Assembly: GCF_900176165.1 (NCBI RefSeq)
Contig: NZ_FWWU01000008.1
Span: 62,001-126,000, forward strand
Reading direction: 5' to 3'
DNA length: 64,000 nucleotides
Origin: Deinococcus hopiensis KR-140
GTDB lineage: Bacteria; Deinococcota; Deinococci; Deinococcales; Deinococcaceae
This document shows, one piece after another, positions 10,716 through 19,716 of this stretch. The stretch's first letter is position 1, and every line of letters starts with the position of its first letter. The position numbers and the translations under genes are program-made. The notes under the pieces were generated by a model. That model searched no databases and was not told the origin of the DNA. It was given only the letters and a program-made list of their open reading frames with translations.

Positions 10716-11352
10716 TCACGGCACCATGCCGGTGACGCCAGTCGGGACATTCGTCTCACCAGCGGAGTTCTCCTCCCCGGCGACGACCGTCCCGTCCGAT
10801 TTTAAAGCGAGGCTGTGGGCGTCACAGGCTGCGATGGCCACCACACTGCTCAGGCCAGCCGGGACAATCGAAGCCGGAACACTCGTCTGACCAGTGCCGT
10901 TCTTTCCCCAGGTGACGACTGTGCCATCCGCTTTTAAGGCAAGGCTGTGGAGGAAACCGGACGTGATCGCCACTCCACCGCTGAGACCAACCGGGACACT
11001 CGCCTGACCAGCATCGTTCCTCCCCCAGGCGACGACCGTCCCATCCGCTTTTAAAGCAACGCTCTGCAACGAACCTGCCGCGATGGCCACTACACTGCCC
11101 AGGTCAGCCGGGACACTCGTCTGACCAAAGTCGTTCTTTCCCCAGGCGACGACTGTGCCATCCGCTTTTAAAGCGAGGCTGTGCTCAAGACCACCTGCGA
11201 TGGCCACCACACTGCCCAGGTCAGCCGGAACACTCGTCTGACCCCAGGCGTTCCTCCCCCAGGCGACGACTGTGCCGTCCGCTTTTAAAGCGAGGCTGTG
11301 ATATTCACCTGCCGCGATGGCCACCACACCGCTCAGCCCCACTGGGACACTC
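10716..11352 (-). pseudogene. RCC1-repeat protein, C-terminal fragment
   Basis: Five repeats of about 42 residues are visible, each following the pattern VVAIAAG..HSLALKADGTVVAWG. This is the bacterial RCC1-like beta-propeller blade, found in secreted or surface proteins of unknown ligand. The fragment is cut at 11352 by the left end of the IS6 element, and no N-terminal half is found on the other side. The last repeat is degenerate (VVAGEENSAGET). It is unlikely to be expressed except by read-through from the IS. Confidence 0.8.
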
Positions 11353-12163
11353 GGTTGTGGCAAGTTGTCGACCTCAAAGAAGCAGAGGGGAGCCGAGCAC
11401 GCAGGCGGCCTGAACTTCAGGCCGCCTGTTGCACGACCTGCTGCCACATCTTGAAGGCCTCTTCTTTGTGAGAACGGCGCTGGGAAGCAGGGATGGTGGA
11501 GCGAGCGGAATGGTGAAGGTTCGAGACTCAGGCGTGCAGGTCGAGGAAGCCCTGCGCTCGTTGTCGTGACCTGAACCCCCACTGCTGACGTTCCTGCCGT
11601 CGTGTGGGGCGGTGGGATTGCTCGATCAGAGTGTTGCAACGGGCAGTGGAGATCACCTGGACGTGCTCCACGCTGTGGAACACGGGGAGTTCACGCAGGG
11701 GCGCACCAGAGCTCCAGAGCTTGTCGGTGTGAATGATCTCCGGCACGTCGTACTCACTCAGCAGCCAGGAGAAGAACGATTTGGCGGCTTCCGTGTCTCG
11801 GTGTTGCTGCAACAAGACGTCCAACACGGCGCCGCGTTCGTCGACCGCCCGCCACAGCCAGTGTTTGACACCACCGACGTCCACGCACATTTCATCAAGG
11901 TGCCACCGGGAACCACGTCGTGGTTCCCGGCGAAGGAGGCTCTGGGCGAAGAGATGGCTGAAGTTGATGCACCACGTGCGGATGGATTCACGCGTCACGC
12001 AGATGCCCCGCTCCAGCAGAAGTTCTTCGACACCGCGGTCGCTCAGGGGAAATCGGTGGTAGAGCCACACGGCGTAGCCGATGACCGCGAGGGGGAACCG
12101 GTCGCCGGGGAGCTTCTGACCGCTCAACACCGCGTCACCCTACCCCAACAACTTGCCACAACC
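11353..12163 (-). mobile_element. IS6-family insertion sequence
   Basis: Inverted ends GGTTGTGGCAAGTTGT lie at 11353-11368 and, as complement, at 12148-12163, giving 811 bp, a standard size for IS6. The flanks differ (no 8-bp duplication), which suggests recombination between copies or a deletion. It separates two broken genes (RCC1 and nucS). The non-coding tail holds a palindrome around 11402-11428 (AGGCGGCCTGAAC...). Confidence 0.85.
11528..12130 (-). CDS. IS6-family transposase
   Basis: The product has 200 residues. The DDE residues are in place: Asp in SRWHLDEMCVDVGG, Asp in VPEIIHTDKLWSS, Glu in CNTLIEQSHRPTRRQ. The N-terminal helix-turn-helix is represented by LSDRGVEELLLERGICVTRE. 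This family usually moves by replicative cointegration, consistent with unmatched flanks. It is slightly shorter than many family members, but no key motif is missing. Confidence 0.9.
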   Translation of the reverse strand: MLSGQKLPGDRFPLAVIGYAVWLYHRFPLSDRGVEELLLERGICVTRESIRTWCINFSHLFAQSLLRREPRRGSRWHLDEMCVDVGGVKHWLWRAVDERGAVLDVLLQQHRDTEAAKSFFSWLLSEYDVPEIIHTDKLWSSGAPLRELPVFHSVEHVQVISTARCNTLIEQSHRPTRRQERQQWGFRSRQRAQGFLDLHA

Positions 12164-12880
12164 CATTCCACTTGTGGCCGTACACCCGTGGAATAAGCGT
12201 CGAGCGCCTGCGTCTGGGCTTCGGTTGCCATTGCGCTGTGCTGACCCAGGTTGTCGAGCAGGCCGTTGCCCCATTTGGGAGAGGAGGCTGTCTGGCTCCT
12301 GCTCAGAAGGTGTACGACGACCACCCGAGATTTCCGTCCCGCTGGGGACGGCGTTGTAAGGCGCCGAACTGGCCCTGCTGGTCCTGCGCGTACAAATCAA
12401 TACCGCCCGAGTCCACGAGCAGTTCGCGGTTCAGGATACGTAAGCCGGGCTCGATGAGGTCAGGATTTCTTGCCAGCGCTTCCTGCAGGTCTGCCTCTGA
12501 TCCCGCGAGCACAAACCCCCGCTTCCTCGGTCAACGCGAGCGCGAGAGCAAGTGCAGGTTCCAGGAACACCATGCGCACCAGCCCGTTCGGACTCCGCCT
12601 TAACGCGAGTAGCACGCACTGCCCCCATCCTCCACAAAAGCGGTCAACTCATCCGTTTTCGGGTGCCAATTCATCGGCTTGACGCCCTTTGGGGAATGAA
12701 TCTGCACACTCCCATCTCGCTTCAAGAGCAGCAGGTACGGCCCCATATCCGCCGTGCTCATCGCTCGCCCGTGATACGTCACTTCCGCCAGCCCCGCCAC
12801 TTGCACCAGACACTCCCGGGTCCGCGTTTGGAGACAGCAACAGCTCCCGAACTATCGCGTTCTCCCTCTCCATCCTGCCC
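12164..12880 (-). pseudogene. nucS: NucS/EndoMS endonuclease, decayed
   Basis: Three frames of the minus strand together spell a NucS-like protein. The N-terminal DNA-binding domain is seen in VTYHGRAMSTADMGPYLLL, then KRDGSVQIHSPKGVKPMNW. The middle is GLVRMVFLEPALALALAL. The start of the RecB-like nuclease domain is EADLQEALARNPDLIEPGL, then LVDSGGIDLYAQDQQG. The following catalytic EVKR-type motif is not recognisable, and the end is cut by the IS6 element. At least two frameshifts separate the parts. NucS cleaves mismatched DNA in archaea, actinobacteria and deinococci; this copy cannot make a full enzyme. Confidence 0.75.
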
Positions 12881-13032
12881 TTATACAAACACACTTACAG
12901 TACGTAAAGAGCAGAATAGACGCCTGATACAAAACCAAGATGAGTTCCGAGTATAAGAGTTATTGGAGCTCAGTGGTGTAGAACAGCAGCAGGTTGGACA
13001 GCCGGACCCTCCCGGTTGAGAAGGTGCAGCCC

Positions 13033-14271
13033 TCATGCCCGGGCCTGCACAGCGTGCGCCGCGCCATAGTCCTTACGAAACAAGTTGCGCCGCTGCAACT
13101 CGGGGACGACCCAGCGGGTAAAGTCGGTCAGGGTGGTAGGGAGGTAGGGAAAGGCGACGTTGAACCCGTCAGCGGCGCCTGTCGTAAACCAGTGCTCGAT
13201 GTGATCGGCAACGTCCTGGGGAGTACCGATCAACGTGTGGTTGCCGTTGGCAATCCGGTGGACGAGGTCACGGATGGTCAGGCGCTGCTCCTGGGCCTGT
13301 TGATACCAGCGCTGCTGCGTACTCACGCTTTTTTCGGTGACCGGCAAGGGGGGCAGTGGCGCGTCAAGGGGCAGGTCCGCCAGGGACACGCCGCCCAACC
13401 AGTACTCCACGTCACCCAGCGCCACCCGGGGATGAAGAAGGGCCTTGAGCCGTCCGAATTTTTCCTGAGCCTCGTCGCGGGTCGGTGCGATCACAGTCTC
13501 AAGATTCGGGCAGATGATGACATTATCTGGGTGTCGCCCGAAAGTCTCGGCGCGTTTGCGCAGGTCGGCGCGGTAGGCTTTTACGCCGTCATACTCCCGA
13601 ATGTTGGTGAAAATGACTTCGGCCACGCGAGCAGCAAACTGCTTACCCGCTTCGGAAGCGCCCGCCTGGGCGATAATGGGCCGGCTCAGCGGGGGAGAGG
13701 TGAACGGCCGGGTGGGCGAAATGGTGAAGTGCTGGCCACCGTGTTCGAAGAAAGGCTGACCGCCCTGTCCCCAGAGGCCCAGCACCACATCCGCGAATTC
13801 TTCAGCCCGAGCGTAACGGCTGGCATGGTCGGCCAAGGCGCTCCCCCCGAAGTTGACGGCCTCGCCATGGTTGAGCGAGGTCACGGCATTCCAGCCAGCG
13901 CGACCTCCAGAGAGCGCCTGCAGCGTGGCGAAGATGCGGGCAACCTCCAGCGGATCGCTGTACGAGGTCGAAACCGTTCCAAACAGACCAATGTGAGTGG
14001 TCAGGGGAACCAGGGCCGCGAGGAGACTCACCGGCTCGAACGTGTCATTGACCACCGCCACGCGCTCCAGCACGGTTGGATGCGTATCGGGAAGACCCGC
14101 CAGATCGGGGATGAACACCGCATCGAATTTCGCAGCTTCCAGTGCCTGCACCAACCTCGACACGTAGGGAAAGTTCACGCCTGCGTCGGGAGGTGAATCC
14201 GGATGACGCCAGCCGGCCAGGTACTCGCCAGCCGGCTTCAGGAATGCGTTCAGACGCAGCTGGCGGGTCAT
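13033..14271 (-). CDS. NtaA/SnaA/DszA-family FMN-dependent monooxygenase
   Basis: The protein has 412 residues, last gene of the ten-gene operon. It starts at ATG 14271 inside the stop of the preceding gene (ATGA overlap). The luciferase-like fold is indicated by TRQLRLNAFLKPAGEY at the start, FDAVFIPDLAG, GLFGTVSTSYSDPLEVAR and the family hallmark GGRAGWNAVTS, which contacts FMN. Relatives oxidise chelators, dibenzothiophene sulfone or S-alkyl-cysteine derivatives using FMNH2 supplied by a separate reductase; no reductase gene is seen in the operon. With MetY and a transporter upstream, an organosulfur substrate is the best guess. Confidence 0.88.
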   Translation of the reverse strand: MTRQLRLNAFLKPAGEYLAGWRHPDSPPDAGVNFPYVSRLVQALEAAKFDAVFIPDLAGLPDTHPTVLERVAVVNDTFEPVSLLAALVPLTTHIGLFGTVSTSYSDPLEVARIFATLQALSGGRAGWNAVTSLNHGEAVNFGGSALADHASRYARAEEFADVVLGLWGQGGQPFFEHGGQHFTISPTRPFTSPPLSRPIIAQAGASEAGKQFAARVAEVIFTNIREYDGVKAYRADLRKRAETFGRHPDNVIICPNLETVIAPTRDEAQEKFGRLKALLHPRVALGDVEYWLGGVSLADLPLDAPLPPLPVTEKSVSTQQRWYQQAQEQRLTIRDLVHRIANGNHTLIGTPQDVADHIEHWFTTGAADGFNVAFPYLPTTLTDFTRWVVPELQRRNLFRKDYGAAHAVQARA

Positions 14272-15251
14272 GCCACAGCCTTCCTGGCTGGTCTGGACAG
14301 CGAGAAGCGTTCTCTTAGGTGCTGACCAACGTGAGCGGGTGTGACCACACGGCGCTCGCGCAGGCGCGTCATGGTCTGCACCATCACGGTGACGGCAGCG
14401 GGTGACCAATCCGTGAGGCCCACCTGCACGCCGTGGGCCGCATGGGTGAGCCACAGGTGCTCCAAATGATTGGCCAGCACATCTGAGGTATCCATATCAG
14501 GGTGCGGCGGAATGATCACAGGCGGCCAGGTGACCCACCGCGCTGCACTTCGTGCAACGCTGTCAGGCTGCTTGAGGGGAGGGCAGCTTTCGCGCGGAAG
14601 GTCACCGGCACCCCGTGCTTCGGGCACTGGCAGGAGCGTCACGTCCGCCACCCGTGCTGCCACAGGGAGGTGAGCAGCCTCGAGCAGGCTCAGGAAGATC
14701 GGGGGATAACCCTGAGGCGGACGTGACAGGTTCAGTGGCCCGGCCACCTGGTAAAACATGCCGTGATGGTCGAGTGCCTGCCGCTCTTCCGGACGGTAGT
14801 ACACACCGCTCGCCTGGTCTCGCACCGGCGCGCCATCGTCGTAGCTGTCCCACAGACCGCGCAGCACGGTCACCAGTTCCAGCAGGTGCAGCTTCGCCCG
14901 TGAACCGAAAGGCCGTGGGGCCCGGAGGTGGACGCCCACTCGCCCCTTGGAAACGTGGTCCAGTGAAGCCAGACGCCGGGCGAGGTGAAACGGCACCTGA
15001 TCCACCACAGCGACCTCGGGCACCACGCCGAGCTGTTGCGTACCGGCAAGCAATACGCCCGTCAGCGCCAGCGGATCGAGCTGCCCACCGTTCCCATCAG
15101 GCAGACCATGACCGTACTCGTCACGCAGCAGCAGCGCGTGGATGCCCCCGCGGTCCAGGATGCGGGCCACCTCAAGAAGTTTGGTGGTGGGCGGCGTGTC
15201 CTGGAAATTCGGGATAGGCAGGGACACCGCGACATGCAGGGCGTCAGACAT
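14268..15251 (-). CDS. Luciferase-like monooxygenase (LLM class), second
   Basis: The product has 327 residues with its start at ATG 15251, eight bases inside the preceding gene's end. It keeps the luciferase-fold landmarks (LHVAVSLPIPNF, DEYGHGLPDG, LARRLASLDHVSKGRVGVHL, FYQVAGPLNLSRPPQGYP). It is more divergent than the third gene and about 60 residues shorter than typical NtaA proteins. It may act on the same substrate as its neighbours or as a heteromeric partner, as LuxB does with LuxA; that is inference. Confidence 0.8.
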   Translation of the reverse strand: MSDALHVAVSLPIPNFQDTPPTTKLLEVARILDRGGIHALLLRDEYGHGLPDGNGGQLDPLALTGVLLAGTQQLGVVPEVAVVDQVPFHLARRLASLDHVSKGRVGVHLRAPRPFGSRAKLHLLELVTVLRGLWDSYDDGAPVRDQASGVYYRPEERQALDHHGMFYQVAGPLNLSRPPQGYPPIFLSLLEAAHLPVAARVADVTLLPVPEARGAGDLPRESCPPLKQPDSVARSAARWVTWPPVIIPPHPDMDTSDVLANHLEHLWLTHAAHGVQVGLTDWSPAAVTVMVQTMTRLRERRVVTPAHVGQHLRERFSLSRPARKAVA

Positions 15252-16251
15252 GCACGAGTTCCTCCCGCTGCGGCGCAGCCCAGCCGAGGGCAGGGGCGAC
15301 GTCACGCGCAATGATCTCGGCGTTGCGGATCGCCTCTTTCACGGTGGTCTGCTCCGACTGCACAGCGAGAATCAGGTCGCTGCTTAGCGGGAGGACCGGG
15401 TCAGCCCGCAGGCTCCCAACCAGATCCTCCGGCGTGCCGTACTGCACGTTCATGGCCGCGAGCAGTTCGTGAGGCCCCGCATGGGCGCTCACCCACCCAG
15501 CCTCCCTGTGCGCGGGCAGTTGCCGCTTGACATCATGCCACAACACGCTTGCCCGCTCCTCCCGGCTTGCGCCAGGAAAAGCCCCACGCACGGCGGCAAT
15601 CCTGGGCGTCGTGCCCCGGAAGGCGGCGTGATAGGCCTTCGCCAGCGGGAGTTGCACGCTGCGCGCTGGACCGATCCCGAGGAGCAGGCCATGGCCGTCG
15701 GCAGCCACCTGTCTCACCGCGTCCTCTCGACTGGGCGCTTCCCAAAGCGTCGCGGCAAGACCCGGCGCGGCTGGTTCCAACCTCAGGTCACCCGGCAACG
15801 CCTCACCGCGCAGGATGCTCAGGAACCTCTGTTTATGCGCGTCGTACCGCGTGAAGCGCTGAGCGGGATCAACCCCGAAGGCTGGGAACTGCTCCACGGA
15901 CGGGCCGCCGGTACCGAGACCCAGTTCCAAACGGCCACCGGAGATCGCCTCGAGCACCGCCGCGTCCTCGGCCAGCCGTAGGGGGTCTTCCAACGGCAGC
16001 ACCGTCAGGGCGGTGCCCAGCCGGATGCGCGTGGTGCGGGCGGCCACGGCAGCCAAGAACACCAGTGGTGACGGGAGCCGCCCCTGCAACGTCTGCAGGT
16101 GGTGCTGCGCGACCCAGCCCGTCTCAAATCCGAGCTCCTCTGCGGCGACGAAGAGGTCGATCAGGGCCGGATACAACTCACGTACTGGGAGGTTGCCGTG
16201 AAAATGGGTGAGGAAGCCCAGCCGGAAAGGGCTGGAGCGCAGAGGGGTCAT
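15244..16251 (-). CDS. Luciferase-like monooxygenase (LLM class), first
   Basis: The product has 335 residues, from ATG 16251 (ATGA overlap with the ATPase gene). Visible landmarks are RLGFLTHFHGN, ETGWVAQHHLQTLQGRLPSP, TTRIRLGTALTVLPLEDPLR, LAEDAAVLEAISGGRLELGL and GTGGPSVEQFPAFG. These match the FMN-binding barrel of bacterial luciferase-type flavin monooxygenases acting in the cytoplasm. It follows the transporter genes directly, suggesting that it oxidises the imported compound. Confidence 0.85.
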   Translation of the reverse strand: MTPLRSSPFRLGFLTHFHGNLPVRELYPALIDLFVAAEELGFETGWVAQHHLQTLQGRLPSPLVFLAAVAARTTRIRLGTALTVLPLEDPLRLAEDAAVLEAISGGRLELGLGTGGPSVEQFPAFGVDPAQRFTRYDAHKQRFLSILRGEALPGDLRLEPAAPGLAATLWEAPSREDAVRQVAADGHGLLLGIGPARSVQLPLAKAYHAAFRGTTPRIAAVRGAFPGASREERASVLWHDVKRQLPAHREAGWVSAHAGPHELLAAMNVQYGTPEDLVGSLRADPVLPLSSDLILAVQSEQTTVKEAIRNAEIIARDVAPALGWAAPQREELVHV

Positions 16252-17075
16252 AGCGACGCTCCTTGGAACGAGAACGCGGGAATGCGCGGCACTGAGCCCA
16301 GCAGCTGCTGGGTGTACGGATGGGTGGGTCGAGCGAAAACAGTGGCGGTTTGCCCGTGTTCCACAACCCGACCGTTGTGGAACACCAGCACGCGGTCGCA
16401 CAAGTGCGAGACCACACCGATGTCGTGTGAGACGATGAGCAGGCTAAAGCCCAGGGAGAGGCGCAGGGAGCGCAGCAACTCCAGAATCTGCGCGCGCACC
16501 GTTACATCCAGGGCGCTGAGGGGCTCATCGCCGATCAGGAGCCGGGGCTGATGAACCAGGCTGCGGGCCAACGCGATGCGCTGCCGCTGCCCGCCGCTGA
16601 ACTCGTGAGGGTAGCGGTGCAGCGCGTGCTCATCCAGCCCCACCTGCCGCAGCATGTTCACCACCCGGTCGAGGTGGGTATGACCTGGAATCTCCGGGAC
16701 GTTGAGCGCTTGAAGCGGCTCCCGGACAATGCGCTGCACCGTGAAGCGGGGGTCGAGCGAGGCATAGGGGTCCTGAAACACAATGCCGGTTTCACGCCGT
16801 AGCCAGTGCAGGGTGCGGGCCGGGCCGGGAATCACGTCCCGGCCGTCAAAGCTCACCTGGCCGGCCGTCCACGGTTCCAGGGCCAACAGCATCCGGACCA
16901 GCGTGGACTTCCCGGAACCGGATTCTCCGATCAACGCCACGCTCTCGGCGGACTGGATGTCCAGATCGACGTTGTCCACCACGCGCTTTACGGCGGGTGG
17001 GCTCCAGAAGAACCGCCGACCGTCGCTGACCGGGTATTCACGGCTCAGGCCACGGGCGCTCAGCAGCGCGGTCAT
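16248..17075 (-). CDS. Peptide-type ABC transporter ATP-binding protein (DppF/OppF-like)
   Basis: The protein has 275 residues; ATG 17075 overlaps the preceding stop (ATGA). Walker A is GESGSGKST, the signature is FSGGQRQRI, Walker B is LLIGDEPLSALD and the H-loop is LIVSHDIG. The C-terminal HPYTQQLLGSVP is typical of oligopeptide/dipeptide/nickel transporter ATPases. It pairs with the ATPase encoded just upstream to drive the two permeases. Confidence 0.93.
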   Translation of the reverse strand: MTALLSARGLSREYPVSDGRRFFWSPPAVKRVVDNVDLDIQSAESVALIGESGSGKSTLVRMLLALEPWTAGQVSFDGRDVIPGPARTLHWLRRETGIVFQDPYASLDPRFTVQRIVREPLQALNVPEIPGHTHLDRVVNMLRQVGLDEHALHRYPHEFSGGQRQRIALARSLVHQPRLLIGDEPLSALDVTVRAQILELLRSLRLSLGFSLLIVSHDIGVVSHLCDRVLVFHNGRVVEHGQTATVFARPTHPYTQQLLGSVPRIPAFSFQGASL

Positions 17076-17860
17076 GCGCTCACCCCCCCGGACCACTGAC
17101 TCGCCCGGGCCGCGCTGACCAGATGGCGCGTGACCGGATGTTGCGCCCGGTTCAGCAAGTCCTGCACTGGGCCGCGCTCAACGATGCGTCCGCCCGACAT
17201 CACGGCGGCGTGCGTAACGACCTGGGCCAACACGCCCAGGTCATGCGTGATGAACAGCAGGCTGGTGCCGCTGCTCTCGACCAAATCGAGGAACAGCTGG
17301 AGGATCTCGGCCTGGACCGTGGCGTCGAGCGCGGTGGTGGGCTCATCAGCGATCAGCAGGCGCGGGCGGGCAGCCACTGCACTGGCGATGCCGACCCGCT
17401 GCCGTTGCCCGCCCGACAACTGATGCGGGTAGCGGTCGATGATGGTGGTCGGCTCCGGCAACTGGACCTGCTGGGCCAATTCCACCGCGCGGGCCCTGGC
17501 CGCGCGGCGGGAGAGCCGTTCGTGGATACGCAGCGTCTCGGTCATCTGGTCACCGATCCGGCGAACCGGGTTCAGGGATGTCCGCGGGTCTTGGAACACC
17601 ATGCTGATCTCCTTGCCGCGCCGGCGAGCCAGCTCCGCCTCTGGCAGGGGCAGCAGCGGACGGCCCTCCAGGTGGACCGTCCCGCGCGCGGCCGCTTCCC
17701 CGGGCAGCAGGCCCAGCAGGGACAGCGCCGTGAGGGATTTGCCCGAGCCCGATTCCCCGATGAGCCCGAAGCGGGTGCCGGACTCAACTTCGAAGGAGAC
17801 GTCGTGCACCACGGGCTGGCTATGGATGTGCACGTGGAGGTTATGGACGGTCAGAGTCAT
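17072..17860 (-). CDS. Peptide-type ABC transporter ATP-binding protein (DppD/OppD-like)
   Basis: The protein has 262 residues from ATG 17860 (ATGA overlap). Walker A is GESGSGKSL, with Leu in the last place as in many DppD proteins. The signature is LSGGQRQRVG, Walker B LLIADEPTTALD and the H-loop LLFITHDLG. It lacks the usual C-terminal Fe-S-binding Cys extension of some OppD proteins. An upstream in-frame extension exists but lies inside the permease gene and is not coding. Confidence 0.92.
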   Translation of the reverse strand: MTLTVHNLHVHIHSQPVVHDVSFEVESGTRFGLIGESGSGKSLTALSLLGLLPGEAAARGTVHLEGRPLLPLPEAELARRRGKEISMVFQDPRTSLNPVRRIGDQMTETLRIHERLSRRAARARAVELAQQVQLPEPTTIIDRYPHQLSGGQRQRVGIASAVAARPRLLIADEPTTALDATVQAEILQLFLDLVESSGTSLLFITHDLGVLAQVVTHAAVMSGGRIVERGPVQDLLNRAQHPVTRHLVSAARASQWSGGVSA

Positions 17861-18762
17861 GCGTTCACCCGCTCGGTGTCTGGCCCGGCACCGTTGGGCA
17901 TGCCAGTGAGGGTCAGGTCGCGCGGGCGAGCGGGCCGCCCGTAACGCGCCCTTGGATCGCTCCAGTCGCGCAGGGCGTCGCCGAGCAGCGAGAACGACAG
18001 CACCGTCAGCGTGACGGCCAGGCCCGGCCACACCACGGTGAGGGGATGCACATCCAGATACGCCTGCGTTTCACTCAGCAGCCGACCCCACGACGGCGTG
18101 GCCGGCGACGCGCCGTACCCCAGGTAGGACAGGCCTGCCTCAGCCAGCACGGCAATCGCCATGGCATTGGAGAGCTGCACGGTCAGCACTGGCGAGACGT
18201 TGGGTAGAACGTGGGTCCAGAACGAGCGTCCGGCCGAAACCCCGGCAGCCCGGGCGGCCAGCACGTACTCGGCGGAGGCCACCCGCACGAGTTCGGTGCG
18301 CAGCACGCGCGCCACGCTGACGCCCAGACTCGCTCCCACAGCCGCAATCACGGTGCCAAGCGAACTGCCGAACGTGCTGGCCAGCATCATTGCCGTGAGC
18401 AGCGTGGGAAAGGCAATCAGCACGTCCAGCACACTACGGCTGATGCGGCGCGCCGGACGCGGGCCCAGGGCGGTCAGGACGCCGAGGCCCAGGCCGACTG
18501 CGCCGGCCACCACGCCGGAGAGCATGGCCACCAGCAGGGTTGTGCGGGTGCCCACCAGCAGGCGGCTCAAGATGTCCCGGCCAGTGCCGTCGGTGCCGAG
18601 CAGATGCGGCCATGAAGGGCCCAGCCAGCGGCGGTAGGGATCTGCCTCATCAGGAGCGAAGGGCGTCCACATCAACGAGAGCAGGGCCAGTACGGCCAGC
18701 ACGATCAGGAACGCCAGGGCCAGCCGAGCGGGCAGCTGCAAGCGGCGCGGCGCCGCGTTCAC
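17857..18762 (-). CDS. Peptide-type ABC transporter permease (DppC-like)
   Basis: The protein has 301 residues, starting with GTG 18762 in a GTGA overlap. The N-terminal membrane segment (LALAFLIVLAVLALLSLMW) is followed by the DppC hallmark HLLGTDGTGRDILSRLLVG and further hydrophobic segments. The EAA loop region is around EYVLAARAAGVSAGRSFWTH. It forms the channel with the DppB-like partner encoded upstream. Confidence 0.92.
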   Translation of the reverse strand: MNAAPRRLQLPARLALAFLIVLAVLALLSLMWTPFAPDEADPYRRWLGPSWPHLLGTDGTGRDILSRLLVGTRTTLLVAMLSGVVAGAVGLGLGVLTALGPRPARRISRSVLDVLIAFPTLLTAMMLASTFGSSLGTVIAAVGASLGVSVARVLRTELVRVASAEYVLAARAAGVSAGRSFWTHVLPNVSPVLTVQLSNAMAIAVLAEAGLSYLGYGASPATPSWGRLLSETQAYLDVHPLTVVWPGLAVTLTVLSFSLLGDALRDWSDPRARYGRPARPRDLTLTGMPNGAGPDTERVNA

Positions 18763-19709
18763 GCGGCCTCCCGCTGACGCGGGTCGATCAGTCGGTGCAG
18801 CGTGTCCACGGCCACGCCGATCAGCAGCACCGCGCCGGTCAGCACCAGCAGTTCCCCCTGCACCTTCACCAGATCGCGGTTGCCGACGTCGTTGATCAGC
18901 ATGCGGCCCACTCCCGGCAGGTTGAAGAGCTGCTCCACGACCACCGCGCCCACGACCAGCCCTGCCATCTGCAGGCCCAGCACCGAGATGACCGACAGCA
19001 GCACCGTGGGCAACCCGTGGGAGAGCAGCGCGCGCGTCCGGGTCATCCCCTTGGCGGCGGCGGTGCGCACGAAGTCCTCGTGTAGCACTTCCAGCACGGC
19101 CGAACGCACGAAGCGCAGCAACACCGCGCCCTCCACCAGACCGATCGCCAGGGCCGGCAACAGCAGGGAGCGCAGCGCCCGAACCGGACGCTCCCAGCCT
19201 TCGCTGGGGAACCCCTGAGCGGGCAGCCAGGGCAGTTTGAGTGCGAAGGCCAGCACCAGCAACAGGCCACTCCAGATGACAGGGACAGAAGCGGTGAGTT
19301 GCGCCACGCTGCTGATCACCGCACCTATACCCTGGCGGTGCTTGAGGCCAGACACAACGCCCAGCGGTACGCCGATCAGCACACCGAACCCCAAGGCCAG
19401 CAGCGCGAGCGGCAGCGTGACCTGCACCTTCCCGAGCAGCTCAGACGCAATGGGCGTCCCGGTCAACAGTGAGGTGCCGAAATCGCCGCGCGCGACCTGG
19501 GCCAGCCAGTGCGTGTACTGCACCGTCAGCGGCTCGCTCAGCCCCAACGCCTGCCGGATGCCAGCAATCTGATCCGGGGTCGCCTGCAGGCCACCGATCA
19601 CCAGGGCCACGTCTCCCGGCATGACTCGCAGGGCGAAGAAGATGAGCATGCTGGCAACCAACAGACCGAGCAGCAGCGAACCGACTTGATGGGCAAGGAT
19701 CCGGATCAC
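18759..19709 (-). CDS. Peptide-type ABC transporter permease (DppB-like)
   Basis: The protein has 316 residues, GTG start at 19709, seven bases after the binding-protein gene. DppB features are the N-terminal segment with FFALRVMPGD, ALGLSEPLTVQYTHWL, GDFGTSLLTG, six hydrophobic helices and the EAA loop FVRTAAAKGMTRTRAL, then LPGVGRMLINDVGNRD. It acts in the cytoplasmic membrane. Confidence 0.92.
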   Translation of the reverse strand: MIRILAHQVGSLLLGLLVASMLIFFALRVMPGDVALVIGGLQATPDQIAGIRQALGLSEPLTVQYTHWLAQVARGDFGTSLLTGTPIASELLGKVQVTLPLALLALGFGVLIGVPLGVVSGLKHRQGIGAVISSVAQLTASVPVIWSGLLLVLAFALKLPWLPAQGFPSEGWERPVRALRSLLLPALAIGLVEGAVLLRFVRSAVLEVLHEDFVRTAAAKGMTRTRALLSHGLPTVLLSVISVLGLQMAGLVVGAVVVEQLFNLPGVGRMLINDVGNRDLVKVQGELLVLTGAVLLIGVAVDTLHRLIDPRQREAA

Positions 19710-19716
19710 GTCCCGC

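Noticed and set aside
11402..11428. Terminator-like palindrome inside the IS6 element
   Set aside because: It is part of the non-coding end of the IS, lacks a T-run and is not linked to a separate gene, so it is mentioned only with the element.
12994..14196. Long plus-strand frame of 400 codons
   Set aside because: It is the antisense shadow of the monooxygenase at 13033-14271, which has clear family motifs and overlaps its neighbour correctly.
17123..17944. Long plus-strand frame opposite the transporter ATPase
   Set aside because: Antisense of a gene with full Walker motifs; its translation shows no family features.
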